From positions 1 through 50,925 of the forward strand of contig JANQRV010000489.1 of the NCBI GenBank assembly GCA_028284395.1: a stretch of 50,925 nt of DNA, in the 5' to 3' direction. Positions 44,409-50,925 of the stretch are shown here, one piece after another. Below the pieces are notes generated by a model. The model saw only the letters and a program-made list of their open reading frames with translations, made no database searches and was not told where the DNA came from. This DNA is from Saprospiraceae bacterium. GTDB taxonomy: Bacteria; Bacteroidota; Bacteroidia; Chitinophagales; Saprospiraceae. Position 1 is the stretch's first letter; every line of letters begins with the position of its first letter. Both the position numbers and the translations under genes were made by a program.

Positions 44409-45230
44409 TTATAAGGTTCCAACTGGAACTCGCTGCAAAAGCCTTTTCAGCTCACCATGATATTCCGGAAAATCGCTCAAATTCCGGTGCTTGCCTCCGG
44501 GAATAATGATAAAATTTTCTGATTTCGGAACCAGTGACTTGAGTCTCATCGCTGATGAAAGCGGTACTACCCGGTCTTTGGTGCCGTGGAAAAGTGCGAT
44601 TTCGCAGTTTGTCGCTTCCAGGTGTTCGTTGACCGGGAAGTGTTGTTTTGGCGGAATGGGGAAGATCGAAAGAAATGGATTTTTTTTGCTAAGGTCCCTA
44701 AAGCTGTAAAATGGTGTCTCGAGGATCAGCAGTCGAGCATCCACCCGGGCCGCTAAATGAGAAGCAGGCCCCGAGCCAATGGAGCGGCCGTAGATCACAA
44801 TATCGGATGGCTTGTATTTTGCTGCCGCCCACTCATAAGCCAGCCGGGCACTTGCGTAAAACCCTTCCTCGGAAGGTTTACCCGAACTTTTGCCGTAGCC
44901 CGGATAATCGATGGCCAGAAAATCATAGTGAAGACTGGTGAAATCGGACGCATACTGCCCCCAACGCTTCAAGTTACCGCTGTTGCCGTGGAAATAGAGA
45001 ATGATACCATTGGAAGATTCCTTAGCCGGAAAGAACAGGGAATGGATTTTGAGATTTTCCTCCCTGTCTTCTAGGTAAACTTCCTTGTGGAGTGCCTGAA
45101 ATTCAAATGCGGCTTCTGGTCTCATCTTTACGGTTTGAAACGTCAACCGGTTTTGAAAAAGAATAAGCCCTACCATGGCTAATAGGTAGATGCCGGCGGT
45201 TATACCCAAAATACTCAGTAGAAGTTTCAT
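44409..45230 (-). CDS. Alpha/beta hydrolase, membrane-anchored (first paralogue)
   Basis: The 273-residue protein has an N-terminal membrane anchor (LLLSILGITAGIYLLAMVGLIL), the oxyanion strand YFHGNSG, the nucleophile elbow in IYGRSIGSGPA, and the catalytic acid and histidine in FHGTKDRVVP and GGKHRNLSDFPEY. It belongs to the BEM46/abhydrolase-13-like group. The substrate is unknown. A paralogue is encoded divergently at 45412. Its start is 16 nt from the 9-bp repeat array at 45247. Confidence 0.87.
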   Translation of the reverse strand: MKLLLSILGITAGIYLLAMVGLILFQNRLTFQTVKMRPEAAFEFQALHKEVYLEDREENLKIHSLFFPAKESSNGIILYFHGNSGNLKRWGQYASDFTSLHYDFLAIDYPGYGKSSGKPSEEGFYASARLAYEWAAAKYKPSDIVIYGRSIGSGPASHLAARVDARLLILETPFYSFRDLSKKNPFLSIFPIPPKQHFPVNEHLEATNCEIALFHGTKDRVVPLSSAMRLKSLVPKSENFIIIPGGKHRNLSDFPEYHGELKRLLQRVPVGTL

Positions 45231-45246
45231 TCTTTGGTGTTTTGTG

Positions 45247-45336
45247 TTGCTGATGGTCGTGGTGTTGCTTTGGTTACTGTTGTTTCTATTGTTACTGTTG
45301 TTACTATTGCTGCTATTGCTGCTGTTGCTGCTTTGG
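45247..45336. repeat. Ten-unit 9-bp repeat array
   Basis: The 90 bp divide exactly into ten 9-bp units of the type TTACTGTTG, TTTCTATTG and CTGCTATTG, the same unit family as the array at 714-830. It starts 16 nt upstream of the alpha/beta hydrolase start on the minus strand and ends 75 bp before the divergent paralogue. Unlike the first array it has no inverted half. Confidence 0.88.
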
Positions 45337-45411
45337 CAAAGATAGTTGATGGGGAATAAACTTTGGATTTAGAAGATATTCTTTATTTTTAAAGCTAGTA
45401 AAACCAACTCT

Positions 45412-46209
45412 GTGCTAAAGATCATTTTCATTCTTGCTATTATTTATGTTGCCCTGGTTGTTCTGGTCTACGTCTTTCAGCACTACTTCTTTTTTCGACC
45501 CGAGATCCTTCCTTCCTATTTTTCTTTTCAATACCCTTTTGATTTTGAAGAAAAGACCTTTGAGATGGAAGATGGTGGAAGCATCAACAGCATCCACTTT
45601 CGGGTACCCAACAGTCGCGGACTGATCTATTATTTTAAAGGTAATTCCCGTAGTATTAAAGGTTGGGCGAAATTTGCCAAAGATTTTATCAGCAATGGCT
45701 ACGATTTTTTCATGATGGATTATCGAGGTTTTGGTAAGAGTCGTGGTAAACGGACGGAAAGTAAGTTGTACAACGATTCGCAACACATTTACCGCTGGTT
45801 GGAAAAGCAATACCCGGAAGACCAGATCATTATTTACGGAAGATCCTTGGGTTCCGGCATTGCCACACGGATTGCTTCCTGGAACGATCCGAAAATGTTG
45901 ATTCTGGACTCTCCCTATTACAGCTTTTACCACAATGCCAGAAGGTGGGCCTTTATCCTTCCCCTTAAGTGGATTTTGCGCTATCAGATCCGAACCGACC
46001 AGTTTATCAAGCAAGTCAATGCACCGGTCTTCATTATTCACGGTGACAAGGACCGCTTAATTCCCATTACGGATTCAAGAAAGTTGAAGGATCTAAAACC
46101 CGAAAATATTGAATTGATCGAGATCGAGGGTGGTGGACACAACAACCTTCCTTCTTTCCCGGAATACCACGAACACATTTACGATTTGCTACAACAGGCA
46201 GCGGATTAG
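45412..46209 (+). CDS. Alpha/beta hydrolase, membrane-anchored (second paralogue)
   Basis: The 265-residue protein resembles the product of the divergent gene: an N-terminal anchor (IIFILAIIYVALVVLVYVFQHYFF), YFKGNSRSI where the other has the HGNSG oxyanion strand, nucleophile elbow IYGRSLGSGIA, HGDKDRLIP and GGGHNNLPSFPEY. No ATG precedes the fold, so the GTG at 45412 is taken as start. It runs into the acyl-CoA synthetase gene 32 bp downstream and probably shares its transcript. The substrate is unknown; a lipid ester would fit the neighbour. Confidence 0.85.
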   Translation: MLKIIFILAIIYVALVVLVYVFQHYFFFRPEILPSYFSFQYPFDFEEKTFEMEDGGSINSIHFRVPNSRGLIYYFKGNSRSIKGWAKFAKDFISNGYDFFMMDYRGFGKSRGKRTESKLYNDSQHIYRWLEKQYPEDQIIIYGRSLGSGIATRIASWNDPKMLILDSPYYSFYHNARRWAFILPLKWILRYQIRTDQFIKQVNAPVFIIHGDKDRLIPITDSRKLKDLKPENIELIEIEGGGHNNLPSFPEYHEHIYDLLQQAAD

Positions 46210-46241
46210 AGGTTGATTCAGATACCAAGATTGTAAGGACC

Positions 46242-48020
46242 ATGAGTTTTACCAAAACCTTTGAAATACCAACTCTTCAGGAACTTAAAAGTTACAATGA
46301 AAGAGCCATTGTGTCGAAGTATAAAGGCCAATGGAAGGCCTATTCCAGTTCGGAAGTGCTGGAGCAAATACGTCACTACGCGGGAATGCTACAGGAATTG
46401 GGGGTGCAAAGAGGCGATTTGGTGGTTCTGATACCAGAAATGGGAACTGCCGAATGGTTATTTTTAGATTTGGCGGCACAACACATTGGCATTGTGGTGG
46501 TTTTGGTACACAGTACTTCTTCCCGACAACAGTTTGAATATGTACTCGAAGAGACTGAACCTCGATTGTGTTTTGTTCGGGATTACCTGGGGCGAGAACG
46601 TTTTTTCGACCAGGATGATCAACGCCAAAATCAGGTCATCGAAATCTATGGAAACGGGGAAAATAATCTGGAGGAGTTATTGGCTAAAAGCCGACCGTTG
46701 GCAAGTTCAACCCTGGAAGACATCGGGATGAGCATTAAAGCCCATGACTTGTCGACGATCATCTACACTTCCGGGACGACCGGTAGGCCAAAGGGGGTAA
46801 TGCTTTCTCATCACAACATCGTCAGTAATCTAAGTGCAACCGTACCCATGCTTCCCTTAGATAATCAAAGCCGGGTACTTAGTTTTCTGCCCTACAGCCA
46901 CATATTCGAGCGCACAACGATCTACAGTTATCTGGCAGTAGGAGCATCGATTTATTTCCCCGGCAAACGCAGTTACATCCAACAAAGCTATGCGGAAGCA
47001 AAACCCCACCTCTTTACCTCGGTGCCCAGGATCATTGAGAAGCTGTATCAGGAGGCCCTATTGTACCAATCTAGACAAAACTGGTTGGGACGGAAGCTGA
47101 TCGATTGGGCGGTCAAGTCTGGCGTTAAGTACTACAATCAAAAGCAATTCAATCTCATTTCCTGGTTTAAACTCTTGCTGACCCGTATGCTCATTTTTCG
47201 CCGCTTTCGCAAGGCTTTGGGAAATAACCTTGTGGGTATCATCGTCGGTGCGGCACACTTAAAACCGGAATTGGGAAAGATCTTTGCTGCCGCTGGCATC
47301 AAACTCCGAGAAGGGTATGGAATGACGGAGGCTTCGCCCGCCATTGCCGTAAATCGATTTGCGCCCGGTCTTAATTCTTTCGGAACGGTAGGATTACCGT
47401 TGCCAAATGTGCAAGTCAAAATTGATGATCCCGACGAAAACGGGGAAGGCGAAATCCTTGTCAAAGGACCAAACGTCATGCAAGGTTATTTCAAGCAGGA
47501 AGCCGAAACCCGCAAGGTCCTTTCGTCCGACGGCTGGCTGCGGACCGGAGATGTCGGAAAATTTGTACGCAAACGGTTCCTGGCCATCACCGATCGGAAG
47601 AAAGATATTTTTAAGACTTCTGCCGGCAAATACATTGCCCCGCAGGTATTGGAAAATATCTTTCGGGAGTCGGAATTGATCGATCAATTGTTGATCATCG
47701 GTTTTCAGCGCCCGTACCTTACCGCCCTCATTTATCCAGAGTTTAGCCTGCTGGAGGAGTTCGCCGAAGCCCATAATATCCACTGGACCAGTCCTCAGTA
47801 CATGGCCTTAAACATCAAGATTCGGGAGCGGATCCAACGAGAGATAGATCTCGTTAATCAGCAGCTTCCGAATCATCAGAGAGTGCGGGCATTTCACCTC
47901 GTTCACGAAGAGTGGAGCGTCGAGAAAGGACAGTTGTCCAACACCCTGAAGATCATCCGATCGAAGGTGATGGCCGACTTTGCCAAAGAGATCGACGCTA
48001 TGTATGCGACCGATAACTAG
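46242..48020 (+). CDS. Long-chain acyl-CoA synthetase (AMP-forming)
   Basis: The 592-residue adenylating enzyme has the AMP-binding motif TIIYTSGTTGRPKGVMLSH, LREGYGMTEASPAIAV, the GDVG segment in WLRTGDVGKF, and the late ITDRKKDIFKTSAGKYIAP. The length and motifs match long-chain fatty acid CoA ligases, which activate fatty acids with ATP and CoA at the membrane. It lies downstream of the second alpha/beta hydrolase; together they could hydrolyse and activate lipid acyl chains, which is inference. Its stop overlaps the convergent gene by 4 bp. Confidence 0.93.
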   Translation: MSFTKTFEIPTLQELKSYNERAIVSKYKGQWKAYSSSEVLEQIRHYAGMLQELGVQRGDLVVLIPEMGTAEWLFLDLAAQHIGIVVVLVHSTSSRQQFEYVLEETEPRLCFVRDYLGRERFFDQDDQRQNQVIEIYGNGENNLEELLAKSRPLASSTLEDIGMSIKAHDLSTIIYTSGTTGRPKGVMLSHHNIVSNLSATVPMLPLDNQSRVLSFLPYSHIFERTTIYSYLAVGASIYFPGKRSYIQQSYAEAKPHLFTSVPRIIEKLYQEALLYQSRQNWLGRKLIDWAVKSGVKYYNQKQFNLISWFKLLLTRMLIFRRFRKALGNNLVGIIVGAAHLKPELGKIFAAAGIKLREGYGMTEASPAIAVNRFAPGLNSFGTVGLPLPNVQVKIDDPDENGEGEILVKGPNVMQGYFKQEAETRKVLSSDGWLRTGDVGKFVRKRFLAITDRKKDIFKTSAGKYIAPQVLENIFRESELIDQLLIIGFQRPYLTALIYPEFSLLEEFAEAHNIHWTSPQYMALNIKIRERIQREIDLVNQQLPNHQRVRAFHLVHEEWSVEKGQLSNTLKIIRSKVMADFAKEIDAMYATDN

Positions 48021-48517
48021 TTTTTGTTCTTTTTGCCATACCGGTTGGCATCGCTGATTACCTGCTGTGGATAATCGATGTAATCGACCTGTTTGATAAT
48101 TTTCCCCATTTCATTGTAAAAGATCTCGCTTCTGAATTTCCAGTTGGATAAGTAACCCCGATTCCACTCTATGCCTTGCATTTCACCCTTTACGGTCACT
48201 TTGTAATCGTCTTGTTCCATTCCGAAGACTTTGAAACGTAAGTTTTTGTATACCGGACTGGGACCATTGAAGGCCTCGGTAGCAACGCGGCGAAATTCTT
48301 TCGGTCCTTGTAGACTGTGGTCCAAAGTCTTGTCAATCAGTACGGCGCTGTCGTCGTAAAACAGCAACATCCGATCGATGTTGTGATCATTGTAAGCCAT
48401 AAAATAACTGTTGGTAATGGCCTTTAGTTTGTCTTTGAAGTCGATGGTTTTGGCAGCCTGTGCATCGGCTAATGTGGGTAAACAGAACAAGAACGTGTAC
48501 AGCAGAATGTGCTTCAT
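48017..48517 (-). CDS. Secreted SnoaL/NTF2-like protein
   Basis: The 166-residue product has a signal peptide (MKHILLYTFLFCLPTLADAQ, start at 48517; the frame to 48589 is probably not used). The body resembles SnoaL-like NTF2-fold domains (AITNSYFMAYNDHNIDRMLLFYDDSAVLID), a small cone-shaped fold used by many ligand-binding proteins and enzymes. Exported versions are common in Bacteroidota; the ligand is unknown. Confidence 0.75.
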   Translation of the reverse strand: MKHILLYTFLFCLPTLADAQAAKTIDFKDKLKAITNSYFMAYNDHNIDRMLLFYDDSAVLIDKTLDHSLQGPKEFRRVATEAFNGPSPVYKNLRFKVFGMEQDDYKVTVKGEMQGIEWNRGYLSNWKFRSEIFYNEMGKIIKQVDYIDYPQQVISDANRYGKKNKN

Positions 48518-48611
48518 TAGGTAAAGGATTTGTCGAGAAATATTGTTAGTTGGAACTTGTTTTAGGGAATTCATATTGCCTGGGTGCAAAATAATAAGAA
48601 AGTTTTAAGAC

Positions 48612-48649
48612 AGTTCTTAAGAACTGGCAAATCTTAAGATTTGCCAGTT
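48612..48649. repeat. Overlapping perfect palindromes, possible dispersed element
   Basis: Positions 48622-48649 form a perfect 28-bp palindrome (arms begin AACTGGCAAATCTT), and 48612-48625 form a second perfect palindrome, AGTTCTTAAGAACT, that overlaps it. They lie between two minus-strand genes and downstream of the CPBP protease stop. A long stem without a clear U-tract could be a terminator, an mRNA stabiliser or a small dispersed repeat. Confidence 0.7.
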
Positions 48650-48686
48650 ATGTACTTCTTGGGATTCTAAGGAGTAACTTCAAGCA

Positions 48687-49562
48687 TTATTGTACGGGGC
48701 CGGAATGGTGTTTCCGAATTACCAAACCAATGGCAAGGATGATCAATAAGGTGCACAAAAGAGATCCTTCAAACCCGAACGCTCCACCGCTGATGAGGTC
48801 ATTTCCCATTGGCCTGGCTTTGACTACCGATTCCATGGCTTCGCCACTGACCGAATAACCAAGCACTGACCCCTGTAAGTAATTCCAGAAGAGATGCAGA
48901 CTGATCGGGTACCATAGGCTACGGGTGTAAATGTAGGTGGACCCCAAAAGAATGCCGGCCAGCAACAAATTGACGACTGCCACGGCCGATAAGTTCGCAT
49001 TGAACAGGTGAAAGGCCATGAAGATCAGGGCACTGATCAACAAGGCCCAGTACTTACCCATGGATTTCAAAAGGTTATTCAGGATATAACCTCGTATCAA
49101 AATTTCTTCGTTCAAGGACACCATCGTGAAAAGCAAAAAGCCAAGCACTAAGGTGGGCAGATCCAGTTGAAAGTTGGTAAAATCCATCAGGCCGGCTAAA
49201 TATAGGATGAAAGAGCCCATGCCCAGGATGACCAGGGCGGTCACAAACCCGTGCCACCACTCCGATAGCCGATTCTGCTTGACAAATCCCAACGATGCAA
49301 TGGATTCCCGATCGACAAACCTGCGGAAAAAAGAGACGGTCAGGATCAACGCGATTAAGCCAAATCCCTGAACGATGAGGTGTTGAGTAAGGTCCATATC
49401 GGTTGCTGTATCCAGTTCCGTTAATGGAATCCCGGCTATTACTGTTCCAATCAGTTGGAAGATGATGGTCAGTATGATGTAGACCAGAATGACCAGTAGG
49501 ATCCTGGCCCATACGGGAAGTCCTTTCTTTCTCATGGTGGTTTCTGATTTGAGTTGATCCAT
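48687..49562 (-). CDS. CPBP family intramembrane metalloprotease
   Basis: The 291-residue membrane protein has about eight hydrophobic segments and the CPBP (Abi/Rce1-like) active-site motifs: NEEILIRGYI (the EE-x3-R motif), FMAFHLFN (F-x3-H) and SLHLFWN (H-x3-N). These are intramembrane glutamate proteases that process prenylated or bacteriocin-type proteins. The Met at 49562 precedes a basic stretch; the Met at 49535 is an alternative. It lies just downstream of the HipA gene. Confidence 0.88.
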   Translation of the reverse strand: MDQLKSETTMRKKGLPVWARILLVILVYIILTIIFQLIGTVIAGIPLTELDTATDMDLTQHLIVQGFGLIALILTVSFFRRFVDRESIASLGFVKQNRLSEWWHGFVTALVILGMGSFILYLAGLMDFTNFQLDLPTLVLGFLLFTMVSLNEEILIRGYILNNLLKSMGKYWALLISALIFMAFHLFNANLSAVAVVNLLLAGILLGSTYIYTRSLWYPISLHLFWNYLQGSVLGYSVSGEAMESVVKARPMGNDLISGGAFGFEGSLLCTLLIILAIGLVIRKHHSGPVQ

Positions 49563-49597
49563 GGTTTTTTCTTTGAGTGTTCACACTTTCATTTTGC

Positions 49598-50824
49598 TTA
49601 ACCAATGGCGGCCAGTACCTGGTGTATTCTTTGTAAGGATTCGGGACTCACGCCGCTGTCCCTAGCGTGGCTTTTCCAATTGCTGACGGTTTCCCGGACT
49701 TCCGAGATGATGACTTTGGCATTTTTGATGGAAAAGATTTTGGCCAGTTCAAGTAAGTGTTTCTCAGTTGGATTTTTGCCTTCACCGGCAAATGTTAGAC
49801 TGTGGAAGCCATGGGAGGAGTTGGAAAAAGTAAGATCATAAGCCGGAGCAAGAGACCAGGTACCCAACCCCGTCATCAGAAAGGAAACGTTCTTGCTGTG
49901 ATCATCTCGGTTATGGGCGAAAAGGTTGAAGGCGGCCAGGCGGAAGACCTTTTCGTGGACCGGGGCTTGTTTTTCCAGACGAAAGGCACAATCGAGCAGA
50001 TGACCATAGTCCATGTTACTGAGCCGGAAATTGTCGTGCATAATACCGCTGGCTGAGTGAAGATGAATGCGTCGATTTCCTTCGCGATCAAATCGTTTAG
50101 TGCCGAAGTACGCTCTTCCGGAGTTGCCGTAAAAGATTTTGCTAGGGCTCATTTGGAGACCGGCAGCCACGGCCATTTTGTAATAGGCATGTTCTATTTG
50201 GGCAATATCTTGGGGGTCATTAGAGGCGGGAAATTTGATAATCCAGTGTTCATATCCCTCGGGAAGGTTGCCCGGGTCGTGCATGATTTTACCAGTACCC
50301 GGGTGGTAACCAACAAAGATCTTTGGGCGGGCGCCGCCGGAAGAACCCCCGAGTGAAAAAAGAAGATCAATGATGTCGGAAGCGGTGCCCGATAGCACCT
50401 TTTGGGATTCACTTGCCAGATCGTCCAGGTATAAAGCGTCGGTACCAGTGGTGTCGAGTAGATGAGTGGGTTGGTAGGAGAGGGCTCCGAGGCTATTAGG
50501 GCTGAGTGAAGCGAGCCGGTCCAATGGTGTGATTTGGCTGTAAGAACCGGTTTGTCGAAGCAGTTTTCGATCTAGAAGCAGACGGCCCCAGCCATCGGGT
50601 AGAGAGTCGTTGAAAACCCCGAACAAACCATCAAATATATTGGTGTCGGGAGTGAGAATCCGATCGGAAAGTGGAAGTTTCAATGGTGATATCTCTATCC
50701 CCAGATCCATAAAGCGAGGATAGTATTTGAAGTATATCTTTCGGCCACTGTGCGCCAGCTCTCCAACTTCATGAAGTTCACCATCCGATTCGAGAGATAC
50801 CGTCAGACGTGATATATGTTTCAT
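49598..50824 (-). CDS. HipA family serine/threonine kinase-like toxin
   Basis: The 408-residue protein has the HipA fold: an N-terminal subdomain with FNDSLPDGWGRLLLDR, a phosphate-loop region with SLGGSSGGARPKIFV, the catalytic loop HNRDDHSKN and LAPAYDLTFS, which stands for the metal-binding DFG. HipA proteins phosphorylate tRNA synthetases or other targets and arrest growth until neutralised by HipB. The start overlaps the stop of the upstream gene by 4 bp (ATGA), the coupling typical of hip operons. Toxin activity is inferred from the family. Confidence 0.88.
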   Translation of the reverse strand: MKHISRLTVSLESDGELHEVGELAHSGRKIYFKYYPRFMDLGIEISPLKLPLSDRILTPDTNIFDGLFGVFNDSLPDGWGRLLLDRKLLRQTGSYSQITPLDRLASLSPNSLGALSYQPTHLLDTTGTDALYLDDLASESQKVLSGTASDIIDLLFSLGGSSGGARPKIFVGYHPGTGKIMHDPGNLPEGYEHWIIKFPASNDPQDIAQIEHAYYKMAVAAGLQMSPSKIFYGNSGRAYFGTKRFDREGNRRIHLHSASGIMHDNFRLSNMDYGHLLDCAFRLEKQAPVHEKVFRLAAFNLFAHNRDDHSKNVSFLMTGLGTWSLAPAYDLTFSNSSHGFHSLTFAGEGKNPTEKHLLELAKIFSIKNAKVIISEVRETVSNWKSHARDSGVSPESLQRIHQVLAAIG

Positions 50825-50925
50825 GAAGTCCGGGTTTTAGAACTAAATAGGGACTCGATCTTTTCGGGGTCATCGATCGGAGCCAGGAGGTTTTCGAAAT
50901 CGGTTAGGCGGTCTAGGACGTGAGC
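50821..50925 (-). CDS. C-terminal fragment of the gene upstream of hipA, probable antitoxin or HipA N-terminal partner
   Basis: The minus-strand frame is open at the right edge and ends in TGA at 50823-50821, overlapping the hipA start. The visible 34 residues (ending LAPIDDPEKIESLFSSKTRTS) are acidic and helical-looking and resemble the tail of a small regulator. The identity as a HipB-like helix-turn-helix antitoxin is inference from position, since the DNA-binding part lies outside the window. Confidence 0.5.
   Translation of the reverse strand, partial: AHVLDRLTDFENLLAPIDDPEKIESLFSSKTRTS

Noticed and set aside
45415..46041. 208-codon minus-strand frame opposite the second alpha/beta hydrolase
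   Set aside because: It is antisense to the conserved catalytic motifs of the plus-strand gene.

Overview
The window looks like chromosomal DNA of a Bacteroidota bacterium, most likely from the Saprospiria side (Lewinella or Haliscomenobacter relatives). The evidence is a SusC/RagA-type TonB receptor with N-terminal carboxypeptidase-regulatory-like repeats, DUF6089-like and thrombospondin-type-3 outer membrane proteins, DUF4349 and DUF3500 proteins, the long form of aromatic amino acid hydroxylase, and several promoters of the Bacteroidota type (TTTG, 19-20 bp, TAnnTTTG). No rRNA, tRNA, CRISPR array, phage or insertion sequence was seen. The genus is an inference.

Layout. 1-1.5 kb: the tail of a terpene-cyclase-like repeat protein, a HIT protein and a HAD hydrolase, the last two separated by a 9-bp repeat array. 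1.6-4.4 kb: lutABC for L-lactate oxidation behind a consensus promoter. 4.4-6.2 kb: a sterol-desaturase/CDGSH fusion and a PlsC-like acyltransferase. 6.2-12.4 kb: a six-gene minus-strand cluster (ornithine cyclodeaminase family, cupin, FAD amine oxidase, long phenylalanine hydroxylase, VOC protein, DUF3500 lipoprotein), apparently for amino acid turnover. 12.5-14.8 kb: a gluconate-dehydrogenase-type small subunit with its GMC oxidoreductase. 15.0-16.8 kb: molybdate transporter modBC without modA, with an FNR/Dnr-like site upstream. 17.1-22.9 kb: a TetR-controlled operon with an outer membrane protein, an ABC ATPase, two FtsX permeases and a LolA-like protein. 22.9-28.0 kb: an orphan SusC, a family VIII esterase/beta-lactamase-like protein and an acetyltransferase.

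28.1-31.1 kb: a 1009-residue three-domain protein (hydroxylysine-kinase-like kinase, M23 peptidase, class III phospho-lyase/aminotransferase), followed by 600 bp of unexplained AT-rich DNA that ends in a strong terminator. 31.7-37.3 kb: DUF4349, phzF and tyrS on the minus strand, then a LolC/FtsX permease and corA on the plus strand. 37.3-41.1 kb: nrdB-nrdA behind a region with a cluster of DnaA-box-like 9-mers and a consensus promoter, closed by an intrinsic terminator. 41.5-43.7 kb: two related outer membrane barrels, one with thrombospondin type 3 repeats. 43.7-50.9 kb: a sirtuin, two divergent alpha/beta hydrolase paralogues around a second 9-bp repeat array, an acyl-CoA synthetase, a SnoaL-like protein, a strong palindrome, a CPBP protease and a HipA-type kinase with the end of its upstream partner.

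Most of the window is ordinary core and accessory metabolism. The parts that deserve a second look are the three-domain fusion, the sterol-desaturase/CDGSH fusion, the TetR/OMP/ABC/LolA-like export cassette, the DnaA boxes ahead of nrdBA, and the two matching 9-bp arrays that sit 16-22 nt upstream of two unrelated start codons. All functional calls come from motif recognition by eye; no database search was run.
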